The notes under the pieces are model-generated. The model ran no database searches. It had not been told where the DNA came from and saw nothing but the letters and a program-made list of their open reading frames with translations. Shown piece after piece: positions 28,952-36,834 of a stretch of DNA of 64,000 bases. Origin of the DNA: Dryocola sp031988645 (lineage in GTDB: Bacteria > Pseudomonadota > Gammaproteobacteria > Enterobacterales > Enterobacteriaceae). How positions within the stretch are numbered: the stretch's first letter is position 1; each line of letters opens with the position of its first letter. The translations under genes were made by a program, and so were the position numbers. The stretch is taken from contig NZ_CP150452.1 of NCBI RefSeq assembly GCF_051307045.1, forward strand, positions 1-64,000, in the 5' to 3' direction.

Positions 28952-29300
28952 CCGCATGCAACGGCGCAGCATCGATCCCGGCCTGCAGCCGGAGCGCACC
29001 TCCCTTGCATGGTTTCGCACGCTCCTTGGATACGGCGCGCTGCTCGCCCTTGCGCTACGTCATAGCTGGCATCACGCGGGTGTGTTTTTCTGGGTTGTGT
29101 TTATCGTGCTGGCCGCCGTGGCGGTGATAATAGATCGCTATGCCCGGCAGCGTAACCTGATGGATATCGCCGTCAGCGACTTTGCCGATAAGCGCAGCAT
29201 GCGCGCTAAACTGCTTATCGCGCTGGCGGTCTGCTGTCTGGCGCTGCTGTTTGCGGCGGCGCACGTACGGCAAATTGTGGAAATATCGGGAGGTGCGTGA
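28941..29300 (+). CDS. yidG: YidG, DUF202 inner-membrane protein
   Basis: 119 aa, DUF202 signature ERTSLAWFRTLLGYGALLA and about three membrane segments. MPDSR matches the E. coli start and overlaps the end of yidH by 11 bp. Its stop overlaps the yidF start (TGATG), so yidH-yidG-yidF look co-translated. Confidence 0.92.
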   Translation: MPDSRMQRRSIDPGLQPERTSLAWFRTLLGYGALLALALRHSWHHAGVFFWVVFIVLAAVAVIIDRYARQRNLMDIAVSDFADKRSMRAKLLIALAVCCLALLFAAAHVRQIVEISGGA

Positions 29301-30415
29301 TGCGCGGTTGCCATGTGATGGCCAAGCCCACCAGTTCGCTGTGCAATATCCGGTGCCGGTACTGCTTTTATCTCGAAAAGCCGCGGCAGCCCGTGATGGA
29401 CGACGCCACGCTTGAGGCCTTTATTCGCCAGCACATCGCCGCTCAGCCCGGCGAGGCGGTGGAGTTCGCCTGGCAGGGCGGCGAGCCGACGCTTGCGGGC
29501 CTGTCGTTTTACCGGCGCGTCGTTGATTTACAAAAGCGATACGCCGCGGGCAAACGTATCCAGAACAACATGCAAACCAACGGCATTTTACTTAACGATG
29601 CCTGGTGCCGGTTCCTTAAAGAACACGGCTGGCTGGTAGGTGTTTCCATCGACGGCCCGGCGGACCTGCACGATGACCATCGCCGCACGCGCAGCGGAAA
29701 ACCTACCCATCATCTTGTTGCCGCCGCCATAGAAAGGCTCAAAGCCCACGGCATCGACTTCAATTTATTAACCGTGGTTAACCAGCGTAACGGCCAGCAG
29801 CCGGAGCGTTTATACCGCTACCTCAAAACGCTGGGTACGCCATTTCTGCAGTTTATTCCGCTGGTGGAGCGGGACGAGAGCGGTACGGTTACGCCGGAAT
29901 CCGTGTTGCCAGAGCAGTTCGGCACTTTTTTAAATACCGTTTTCGACATCTGGGCGCGGGAAGATATCGGTAAGGTCTTTGTGCAGCTTTTCGATTCCAC
30001 CCTCGGCGTGTGGAGCGGCTACCCGGCGCAGATGTGCTCCTTTAGCGAAACCTGCGGCCACGCCTTTGCCCTGGAAGCGAATGGCGATATCTACCAGTGC
30101 GATCACTACGTTTATCCGGACTACCGGCTCGGTAACCTGCACAGCGTCTCGCTTAGCGAGATAAACCAGGGCCCGGCGGCAGTTCGTTTCGGCGAAAATA
30201 AAAATCGCCTGCTGACGCAGGATTGCCAGCTTTGCCCGGTGCGGCGTTTATGCCAGGGCGACTGCCCGAAGCATCGTATTCAGCAGGGGAAAAGCTACCT
30301 TTGTCAGAGCTACCACAGCTTTTTCACCCATAGCGCGCCCTGTATGAGGGTCATGCGAGATTTGCTGGCGCAGCGTCGCTCGCCTGCAGAACTGATGGGG
30401 CTGTTAAACAGGTGA
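29300..30415 (+). CDS. yidF: Anaerobic sulfatase-maturating enzyme (radical SAM/SPASM), full-length YidF
   Basis: Converts the active-site Cys or Ser of sulfatases to formylglycine. 371 aa. Radical-SAM triad CNIRCRYC at about residues 14-21 and SPASM cysteines including CQLCPVRRLCQGDC. The ATG overlaps the yidG stop and follows GGGAGG. E. coli K-12 YidF is only about 165 aa; this one has complete domains. Genomic partner: the sulfatase YidJ. Confidence 0.9.
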   Translation: MRGCHVMAKPTSSLCNIRCRYCFYLEKPRQPVMDDATLEAFIRQHIAAQPGEAVEFAWQGGEPTLAGLSFYRRVVDLQKRYAAGKRIQNNMQTNGILLNDAWCRFLKEHGWLVGVSIDGPADLHDDHRRTRSGKPTHHLVAAAIERLKAHGIDFNLLTVVNQRNGQQPERLYRYLKTLGTPFLQFIPLVERDESGTVTPESVLPEQFGTFLNTVFDIWAREDIGKVFVQLFDSTLGVWSGYPAQMCSFSETCGHAFALEANGDIYQCDHYVYPDYRLGNLHSVSLSEINQGPAAVRFGENKNRLLTQDCQLCPVRRLCQGDCPKHRIQQGKSYLCQSYHSFFTHSAPCMRVMRDLLAQRRSPAELMGLLNR

Positions 30416-30514
30416 AGCCCGGGCGGTTACGTTTTATTTCAATCCGCATTCCCCGCAGCGCATAAAGCATGCTAAATATTAGGTTTTCTTCCTTCATCAT
30501 GAAGTTACAGGCCA

Positions 30515-31454
30515 ATGCTGAAGCCTTTGTTATTTGTTGCAGCCCTGAGCATAAGCGCCAGCGTCCCGGCGGCGGTGCCCCCTGCGTTAAACCCGCAGAC
30601 CTACTCCAGCCAGCTGGGCGTGGGGATGCTCGTTGACTGGGCAATCACCGAACGCGGCATTCGCGAGTTCGATCCGCTGGCGGTAAAGGATTTTCAGCAG
30701 CGCGGTATCGGCCACGTTCGCATTCGCGTGGCGGGCGAGCCTACGCACCAGCGGCTGGTGCATCTGCAAAAAATCGTGGAGGGCCTGCCAGCACTATAAC
30801 GTTGTGCCGGTTATCAGCTATCAGGCGGCGGACGGCGCGGCAGGCGAAGGGAAAGTGCTGGGCTGGTGGACGACGGTGGCGCGCTACTTTGCGCAAAGCG
30901 ATCCGCGGCTCGGGTTCGATATTCTCTATGAGCCCTCGGAAAAGCTAACGCGCGCGCAGCTCAACTCGCTTTATGAGAAGACCACGAAGGCGATTCATAA
31001 AATCAGCCCGCAGCGCATGGTTTTTATCGCGCCGCATGCGCACACCCAGCCGGACAGCCTGAAATGGCCTGAGCAAAACCACGCCCCGGTGCTGGTCGAC
31101 TGGCACCTGTTCCCCTATGGCCCCGTGGCGGTAAACGGCAAGCGCGGCTGGACGACGGGCACGCCGGCGGAAAAGGCCGCGATCCGCGCGCGTATCAACA
31201 GCGTTTTGCGCTGGCAGCAAAAAACCGGGCACGGCAGCTGGGTAGGCGCATGGTCCGTCGGCGACGTGGTAAAAAACGTTCCCGGCAAACAGCAGATAGC
31301 GTTCGCCACCTTCGTCGCCTGCGAACTGCAAAAAAATCACCTGCCGTATGCGGTGAATAACGACAGCAAATTTTACGATGGCGAAGAAGGCGCATGGCGC
31401 CCGGAAATGCAGCCGTTGCTGGATGCGATTATTAAACCGCAGTGCGGAAACTGA
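30515..31454 (+). CDS. Secreted glycoside-hydrolase-like protein (GH5-type barrel), one +1 frameshift in this assembly
   Basis: A signal peptide (MLKPLLFVAALSISASVPAA) precedes a TIM-barrel-like sequence with the GH5 cellulase-type segment GFDILYEPSEKL, where Glu would be the acid/base. The frame breaks at GGGCC 30781-30785; removing one G joins LQKIVEAC to QHYNVVPVISYQAADG and yields 312 aa. It replaces genes found after yidF in E. coli. Family assignment is by pattern only; the substrate is unknown. Confidence 0.7.
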
Positions 31455-31493
31455 CTTTCAGCGGTAACTTTCGGTTGCCGCGCTTCGTCAAAT

Positions 31494-31530
31494 TATGTAT
31501 TTTTATGCAAATTAAATGCATAAATACATA
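31494..31530. promoter_or_regulatory. Long inverted repeat upstream of the amino-acid ABC operon
   Basis: Left arm TATGTATTTTTATGCA (31494-31509) and right arm TGCATAAATACATA (31517-31530), almost perfectly complementary and 18 bp before the start codon. Each arm resembles an ArgR box (TGAATWWWWATTCA) at about 10 of 14 positions. An arginine-type operator is plausible but inferred. Confidence 0.5.
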
Positions 31531-31547
31531 ATATTTCGGAGCGCCAG

Positions 31548-32327
31548 ATGATCAAAAAGCTTGCTAAAACAGTTATTTTTGCCGGGAGCATGGCCTGCGC
31601 CGTTCTCTCTTCTGCATATGCCGCGCAGCAAACTTACGTGGTCGGCTCCGGCGGCACCTACCGTCCGTTTGAGTTTGAAAACAGCCAGAAGCAGCTTGAA
31701 GGCTTTGATATCGACATTATTAAAGCCGTCGCCAAAGCGGAAGGTTTCGACATCAAATTGGTGAATACGCCGTGGGAAGGCATTTTCGCCACCCTCAATT
31801 CAGGCGATCGCGACATCATCATTTCCGGCATTACCATTACCGACAAGCGTAAAGCTATGGTCGATTTCTCCACGCCTTATTTCCCGGCCGAGCAGTCCAT
31901 CGTGGTGCCAGACGACTCTAAGGTTGATTCCATTAACGCCCTGAAGGGCAAAAAGGTTGGCGTGGTTAACTCCAGCGCGGGCGATATCGTGGTTTCCGAA
32001 ACGCTGGGCAAAAACAGCACCGATATCAAACGCTTTGATAACACGCCGCTGATGCTGCAGGAGCTGACGGAAGACGGCATCGACGCCGCCGTGGGGGACG
32101 TGGGCGTTATCAAGTACTACATCAAATCCCATCCGGAAAAGGCCCTGAAAACGGTATCCGACGCGAAATTCGAGCGCCAGTATTTCGGCATCGCCGTGGC
32201 GAAAGACAACCAGGAGCTGCTGGGTAAAATCAATGCCGGCCTGAAGAAAATCATCGCCGACGGCACCTACGCCAGGATCTATTCCACCTGGTTTGACAGC
32301 AACGTTCCAACCCTCCCCGCTGAATAA
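31548..32327 (+). CDS. Polar amino-acid ABC transporter, periplasmic binding protein
   Basis: 259 aa with a signal peptide ending SSAYA-AQQ and a family 3 solute-binding fold. Segments YRPFEFEN, EGFDIDIIKAVAKAEG and DIIISGITITDKRK are typical of Lys/Arg/Orn, glutamine and cystine binders. First gene of a binding protein-permease-ATPase operon. The ArgR-like repeat upstream favours a basic amino acid; this is inference. Confidence 0.88.
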   Translation: MIKKLAKTVIFAGSMACAVLSSAYAAQQTYVVGSGGTYRPFEFENSQKQLEGFDIDIIKAVAKAEGFDIKLVNTPWEGIFATLNSGDRDIIISGITITDKRKAMVDFSTPYFPAEQSIVVPDDSKVDSINALKGKKVGVVNSSAGDIVVSETLGKNSTDIKRFDNTPLMLQELTEDGIDAAVGDVGVIKYYIKSHPEKALKTVSDAKFERQYFGIAVAKDNQELLGKINAGLKKIIADGTYARIYSTWFDSNVPTLPAE

Positions 32328-32370
32328 TTGCGTATGACTCGGGGCCGCTTCGGCCCCAACAAGGACAGGT

Positions 32371-33135
32371 ATGACCGGATTTCGCTGGGAGATAATCTCA
32401 GAATATGCGCCGCTGTTTATGCAGGGCGCGCTCATGACCATCAAATGCACCCTCATCTGCGTGATCTCAGGCACCGCCTGGGGCCTGCTGCTCGGGCTTG
32501 GCCGTATGGCGCATGCCGAAGATGGCCCGTGGAAACACGTGCTGCGCTACGCCGTACGGTGGCCGGTGCGCATTTACGTCAGCGCTTTTCGCGGCACGCC
32601 GCTGTTCGTGCAGATAATGGTTGTGCACTTTGCGCTGGTGCCGCTGTTTATTAATCCGCGAGACGGAGTGCTGGTTACCGGCGGTCTGATGTCGGTGGAT
32701 TTTGCCCGTGAACTGCGATCTGAATACGGCGCGTTTCTCTCCTGCGTGGTGGCGATTACGCTCAACGCCGGCGCCTACGTTTCCGAGATTTTCCGCGCCG
32801 GCATCCAGTCTATCGACAAAGGCCAGATGGAGGCTTCGCGCGCGCTGGGCATGGGCTGGGGCAAAACGATGCGCAAGGTCATTTTGCCGCAGGCGTTCCG
32901 CCGCATTCTGCCGCCGCTGGGCAACAACGCCATCGCGATAGTAAAAGACTCGTCGCTGGCATCGGCGATTGGCCTGGCGGACCTGGCCTATGCGGCGCGT
33001 ACCGTTTCCGGCGCCTATGCCACCTACTGGGAACCCTACCTGACCATTTCGCTGGTTTACTGGGTGCTGACGTTCCTGCTCTCGCTGCTGGTGCAACACA
33101 TGGAAAAGAGGTTTGGCAAAAGTGATTCACGTTAA
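32371..33135 (+). CDS. Polar amino-acid ABC transporter permease
   Basis: 254-aa inner-membrane permease of the HisMQ family, with the EAA cytoplasmic loop EASRALGMGWGKTMRKVILPQA at about residues 153-174 contacting the ATPase. About five hydrophobic segments. Overlaps the ATPase gene by 14 bp. Confidence 0.9.
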   Translation: MTGFRWEIISEYAPLFMQGALMTIKCTLICVISGTAWGLLLGLGRMAHAEDGPWKHVLRYAVRWPVRIYVSAFRGTPLFVQIMVVHFALVPLFINPRDGVLVTGGLMSVDFARELRSEYGAFLSCVVAITLNAGAYVSEIFRAGIQSIDKGQMEASRALGMGWGKTMRKVILPQAFRRILPPLGNNAIAIVKDSSLASAIGLADLAYAARTVSGAYATYWEPYLTISLVYWVLTFLLSLLVQHMEKRFGKSDSR

Positions 33136-33844
33136 GGATTTACAGAAACAGTTTGGCAAAACTCAGGTACTGCGCGGCATCTCCTGCGATATCGCGCCCC
33201 AGCAAGTGGTATGCGTGATTGGGCCGTCCGGCTCCGGGAAAAGCACCTTTCTGCGCTGCCTGAACGCGCTTGAAAAACCAGACGGCGGCGAAGTGGTAGT
33301 GAACGGTTTTGCGGTGCACGATCCAAAAACCAATCTGAATACGCTGCGCGAAGGCGTGGGCATGGTGTTCCAGCGTTTTAACCTGTTTCCGCATATGACG
33401 GTACTCGAAAACCTGATTATGGCGCCGATGTCCCTCAAAGGGCTGTCGAAAGCGGATGCGGTATCCCGTGCGGAAAAGCTGCTGCATAAAGTGGGATTGA
33501 CGGACAAAATCAACGCCTGGCCATCGAGCCTGTCCGGCGGGCAGCAGCAGCGCGTGGCGATTGCGCGGGCGCTGGCGATGGAACCTTCGATTATCCTTTT
33601 CGACGAGCCGACTTCCGCGCTCGACCCGGAGCTGGTGGGCGAAGTGCTGGCGGTGATGAAACAGCTGGCGTTCGAAGGCATGACGATGGTGATCGTGACC
33701 CACGAAATGGGCTTTGCTCGGGAAGTGGCGGACCGCGTGGTGTTTATCGATCAGGGTGTGATTCAGGAGCAGGGGCCGCCGGCGCAGCTGTTTACCACGC
33801 CGAGCAACCCGCGTACGAAAGAGTTTTTAAGCAAGGTGCTTTAA
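33122..33844 (+). CDS. Polar amino-acid ABC transporter ATP-binding protein
   Basis: 240 aa. Walker A GPSGSGKS, signature LSGGQQQRVAIARALA, Walker B IILFDEPTSALDPE, H-loop VTHEM. The GTG at 33122 is favoured because AAGAGG lies 10 bases before it; a TTG at 33113 is too close to that site. Closest in type to GlnQ/ArtP-like ATPases. Confidence 0.9.
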   Translation: MIHVKDLQKQFGKTQVLRGISCDIAPQQVVCVIGPSGSGKSTFLRCLNALEKPDGGEVVVNGFAVHDPKTNLNTLREGVGMVFQRFNLFPHMTVLENLIMAPMSLKGLSKADAVSRAEKLLHKVGLTDKINAWPSSLSGGQQQRVAIARALAMEPSIILFDEPTSALDPELVGEVLAVMKQLAFEGMTMVIVTHEMGFAREVADRVVFIDQGVIQEQGPPAQLFTTPSNPRTKEFLSKVL

Positions 33845-33851
33845 CGGCCGC

Positions 33852-33878
33852 GGCGGGTGACGTTAACGCTTACCCGCC
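33852..33878. terminator. Hairpin between convergent genes
   Basis: GGCGGGT (33852-33858) pairs with ACCCGCC (33872-33878), between the ATPase and emrD stops. No T-run on either side, so terminator function is tentative. Confidence 0.4.
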
Positions 33879-33892
33879 CTGCGTTGAACGTC

Positions 33893-35077
33893 CTAAACCG
33901 CCTCACCGTGCCGCTGAAATTTATGCGACAGCGGCAGCCAGCAAAACAGAATCATCACGCCCATCGCCGTCATCAGCATGCCGAGGCTGAACTGTCCGGT
34001 TTGCGGCAGCAGGGCGGAGAACCACGCCATCGCCCCTGAGCCCATGTTTTGCAGACCGCCAACCAGCGCTCCGGCCGTGCCCGCCAGGAACGGAAACGGC
34101 TCCATCGCGCCGCTGGTGGCCAGCGGGAACAGCATCCCGGCGCCGAAGAAAAACAGCGCGGCGGGCACGATCAGCGTCCAGATATTCATTACGCCGAACC
34201 AGCCCGGCAGCCACATTAAAATCCCCGCCGACAGGCAGCTCAGTACCGCCTGCCACATCAGCGATGAGAAGCGCGCGTTCCGGCGGCCCGCGTACCAGGA
34301 GCCGAAAAACGCAGCCGGGATCGGCAGGATAAACAGAATGCTGACCACCACGCCGTTAAGGCCCAGCACGCCGCCCATCAGCACGCCGGCGCAGGCTTCG
34401 AATACCGCAACGCCGGCAAGCCCGCCCACCAGCATCAGCAAATAGCAGTTGAAAGAACCGCTGCCGAGCAGCGTTTTATAGCCCGCCGCCAGACGCTGCG
34501 GCGCAGCCTGAACGGGACGCGTTTCCGGCAGCCAGCGCAGCATGCAGAACGCTACCAGCAGGCACAGCGCCAGCAGGAAGCCGTAGCACGCCCGCCAGCC
34601 CCAGGCCGAGTCCAGCATTCCGCCAATCACCGGCGCCAGCAGCGGGCTGACCAGGATACCCATATTTAACAGGCTGTTGGCGTGACGCAGGGCCGGCCCT
34701 GCGTAAAGATCGCGCGGCATGGTGCGCGCCATCACCCCGGCAACGCCTGTCCCCATGCCCTGCAGGGCGCTGGCAATCACCAGGGCGGACAGGCTGGCGG
34801 TGAATAACGCCCACAGCGTGGCGAGAATAAATATCGTCATGCCGGCAAGGATGACCGGGCGGCGGCCAGTACGATCCGAAATCGGCCCGTAGAAAAGTTG
34901 CGATACGCCATAGGTCAGCAGATATGCGGCCATCACGCGCTGGATTTCGCCGTCGCGGACGCCCATATCCTGGGCCATATCAGGTATCGAGGGGATATAG
35001 ATGGTCTGGGTCATCTGCCCGACGGCAACCAGCAGAATTAACATCAGCAGCAGGTGAATATTGGCTAACTTTCTCAT
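33893..35077 (-). CDS. emrD: Multidrug efflux MFS transporter EmrD
   Basis: 394-aa Bcr/CflA-family drug:H+ antiporter of the inner membrane. N-terminus NIHLLLMLILLVAVGQMTQTIYIPS and loop motif GPISDRTGRRPV, about 12 helices. Matches E. coli EmrD in length and in lying next to tisB/istR. The downstream ivbL-ilvBN of E. coli are absent here. Confidence 0.94.
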   Translation of the reverse strand: MRKLANIHLLLMLILLVAVGQMTQTIYIPSIPDMAQDMGVRDGEIQRVMAAYLLTYGVSQLFYGPISDRTGRRPVILAGMTIFILATLWALFTASLSALVIASALQGMGTGVAGVMARTMPRDLYAGPALRHANSLLNMGILVSPLLAPVIGGMLDSAWGWRACYGFLLALCLLVAFCMLRWLPETRPVQAAPQRLAAGYKTLLGSGSFNCYLLMLVGGLAGVAVFEACAGVLMGGVLGLNGVVVSILFILPIPAAFFGSWYAGRRNARFSSLMWQAVLSCLSAGILMWLPGWFGVMNIWTLIVPAALFFFGAGMLFPLATSGAMEPFPFLAGTAGALVGGLQNMGSGAMAWFSALLPQTGQFSLGMLMTAMGVMILFCWLPLSHKFQRHGEAV

Positions 35078-35281
35078 CGTCTCAAGGGCATAACAGAGGT
35101 GAAAGAACGATTTATCAGTACAGGTAACTGACTCCAGTTAAAAAACGAGAGGAATCTACCATATAAGAGAGTTAATTCCTTAGGGTGTAAGGATTCTTCC
35201 GGACGTGAAAAAGCGGCGGGTTGTAAAGATGAAACGGCAATTTTTGTTGCCAGCGTAGCGGCTGACCGCGGGCAGGTTAAA

Positions 35282-35303
35282 GGGAGGCGGTTGCCCGCCT
35301 CCC
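35282..35303 (-). terminator. Hairpin downstream of tisB
   Basis: GGGAGGCGG and CCGCCTCCC form a perfect 9-bp stem with a 4-nt loop, 22 bases past the tisB stop. On the tisB strand it is followed by CTTTAA, a short T-run. Confidence 0.6.
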
Positions 35304-35325
35304 TTAGGTGCGGCCTGAACATGAG

Positions 35326-35415
35326 CTACTTAAGGTATTTCATGACGACTTCAAGCAGTTGCAACAGCGCAACCATGAGTTTCAGAAACGCGAGTGCGAT
35401 TTCCATCCAGCTCAT
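35326..35415 (-). CDS. tisB: SOS-induced membrane toxin TisB
   Basis: 29-residue peptide, starting MSWMEIALAFLK and ending LLEVVMKYLK: the same length as E. coli TisB, with the same amphipathic helix spacing and identical KYLK end. Known function: inserts in the inner membrane, dissipates the proton motive force and promotes persistence after DNA damage. AGGAG lies 7 bases before the ATG. Divergent from istR and next to emrD, as in E. coli. Confidence 0.9.
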   Translation of the reverse strand: MSWMEIALAFLKLMVALLQLLEVVMKYLK

Positions 35416-35485
35416 ACGCTTTCTCCTGTTTCCAGGAGCACTGTCAGCCAGCGTACCTTTCCGCTGCCTGTAACCGGCTGAGTTT

Positions 35486-35505
35486 GTTGAGATTACATGG
35501 TGTGC
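35486..35505 (-). promoter_or_regulatory. IstR-1 pairing site in the tisB leader
   Basis: These 20 bases recur at 35742-35761 in IstR with one change (A to G at the 11th base). As the tisB leader is read from the minus strand, all 20 positions can pair with IstR RNA, one as G-U. It lies about 70-90 nt upstream of the tisB start, the distance expected for the ribosome standby site. Confidence 0.8.
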
Positions 35506-35604
35506 CCCGCAGAGGTTAAGGCGCTGACGGCACCACCCGTTTCAGCCAGGACTTGTATTCCGCGGCGGATTGCGGCCTCAGAGCACATCATCTGCAACAC
35601 AAAC

Positions 35605-35635
35605 AGTATATCAATTGCACTGTATAAATAAACAG
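35605..35635 (-). promoter_or_regulatory. LexA box and tisB promoter
   Basis: CTGTATAAATAAACAG at 35620-35635 is a CTGT-N8-ACAG LexA operator. A minus-strand -10 TATACT lies at 35605-35610. LexA would repress tisB and, as in E. coli, the longer IstR-2 transcript. The rest of 35416-35741 is the tisB leader and this divergent control region. Confidence 0.8.
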
Positions 35636-35741
35636 TAGTTTATTGCGAAAGCGAACGGCTTCACAGAATGAAAATTTAGCTTTTGTTTAAAATAGCAGCA
35701 ATGGTTTGCGCCGCCGCGGGTTTTCGTCGTATATTACGGGG

Positions 35742-35822
35742 GTTGAGATTACGTGGTGTGCGAAGCTAAAAGCCATGACGTAGCAAAAACAAAAAACCTC
35801 GCCTCACCAGCGGGGTTTTTTG
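35742..35822 (+). ncRNA. istR: Antitoxin small RNA IstR-1
   Basis: A plus-strand promoter (TTGCGC 35706-35711, 18 bp, TATATT 35730-35735) predicts a start near 35742. The RNA begins with the 20-nt tisB-pairing segment and ends at a terminator hairpin AACCTCGC-loop-GCGGGGTT plus T-run (35796-35821). Length about 80 nt fits E. coli IstR-1 (75 nt), which blocks tisB translation at the standby site. Confidence 0.85.
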
Positions 35823-35886
35823 TTGTCCGCGCGCAGCGGAAGCGGCATTGAAAGCCGGCAGCGCGCTGCCTTTTCGCGCTGTGGGC

Positions 35887-36834
35887 TTAGAGTCCCAGCG
35901 CTTTTTTAACCGCGCCTTCAGCAGGCTCGCCGCTGCGGGTGGTAACGCCGTTCAGCCAGCCGCTTAGCAGCTGCGGTCGCCGGGATAACTCCGCCCGGGC
36001 AGCCTCCTCCGCGCTTTGCTTGTCGTCCAGCACGCGCGTGATAATGGCGTTCTCCAGGGCGACGTCAAACTTAAGCTGGCTGTAAAAACGGTTGAGGTTT
36101 GGACACTGCGCGGCAAAATCTTTACGCGTGACGGTATTTACCGTTGCGCTGCCGTAGTTCGGGCCAAACCAGGCGTCGCCGCCGCTCAGGTAGGTTAGCT
36201 TAAAGCGCGTGTTCATGGCATGCGGCTCCCAGCCGAGGAACACCACCCACTGCTGGCGGCTGACGGCGCGTGTCACCTGCGCGAGCATGCCGCTTTCGCT
36301 TGATTCCACAAGGCTCCAGCCCTGTAGCCCGAAGTCATGCTTATCGAGCATTTTTTTGATGTTCTGGTTAGCTGGCGCGCCGGGGGCGATGCCGTAGATT
36401 TTGTGGTCGAACTTATCGGCATATTTTTGCAGATCGGCAAAATCCTTCACCCCGGCGGCGGCCACATAGTCCGGCACGGCCAGCGTGAATTTCGCTGCCG
36501 CAAGGTTCGCTCCCAGCACTTTAATCGCGCCATCCTGGGTATATTTTTCGATTACCGGCGCCTGCGCAGGCATCCAGTTGCCGAGAAAAACGTCCAGCTG
36601 TCCGGTCTTCAGCCCCTGAAAAGCCAGCGCGACCGACAGGTTTTCTATTTTTTGCTGATAGCCCAGCGCCTTCAGCACCACGCCGGAAACGGCGTTGGTC
36701 GCGGCGATATCCGTCCAGCCCGGATCGGACTGGGTGACGGTGGCGCAGCGGGCGTCTTCCGCCGCAAGGCTGGTCAGCGGAAGTAAAGCGGCGCCTGCCA
36801 GAAGCATGAAGGCCGTGAGTTTTTTCATTTTCAT
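35887..36834 (-). CDS. choX: Choline ABC transporter periplasmic binding protein (ChoX-like)
   Basis: 315 aa with a signal peptide ending SLAAEDA. OpuAC/ProX-type fold with the choline-binder features CATVTQSDPGWTDIAATNA, LGNWMP and VVFLGWEPHAMN. Its start overlaps the betC stop by one base (TAATG), so it is co-translated with choline sulfatase. Symbol assigned by analogy to rhizobial choX. Confidence 0.85.
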   Translation of the reverse strand: MKMKKLTAFMLLAGAALLPLTSLAAEDARCATVTQSDPGWTDIAATNAVSGVVLKALGYQQKIENLSVALAFQGLKTGQLDVFLGNWMPAQAPVIEKYTQDGAIKVLGANLAAAKFTLAVPDYVAAAGVKDFADLQKYADKFDHKIYGIAPGAPANQNIKKMLDKHDFGLQGWSLVESSESGMLAQVTRAVSRQQWVVFLGWEPHAMNTRFKLTYLSGGDAWFGPNYGSATVNTVTRKDFAAQCPNLNRFYSQLKFDVALENAIITRVLDDKQSAEEAARAELSRRPQLLSGWLNGVTTRSGEPAEGAVKKALGL

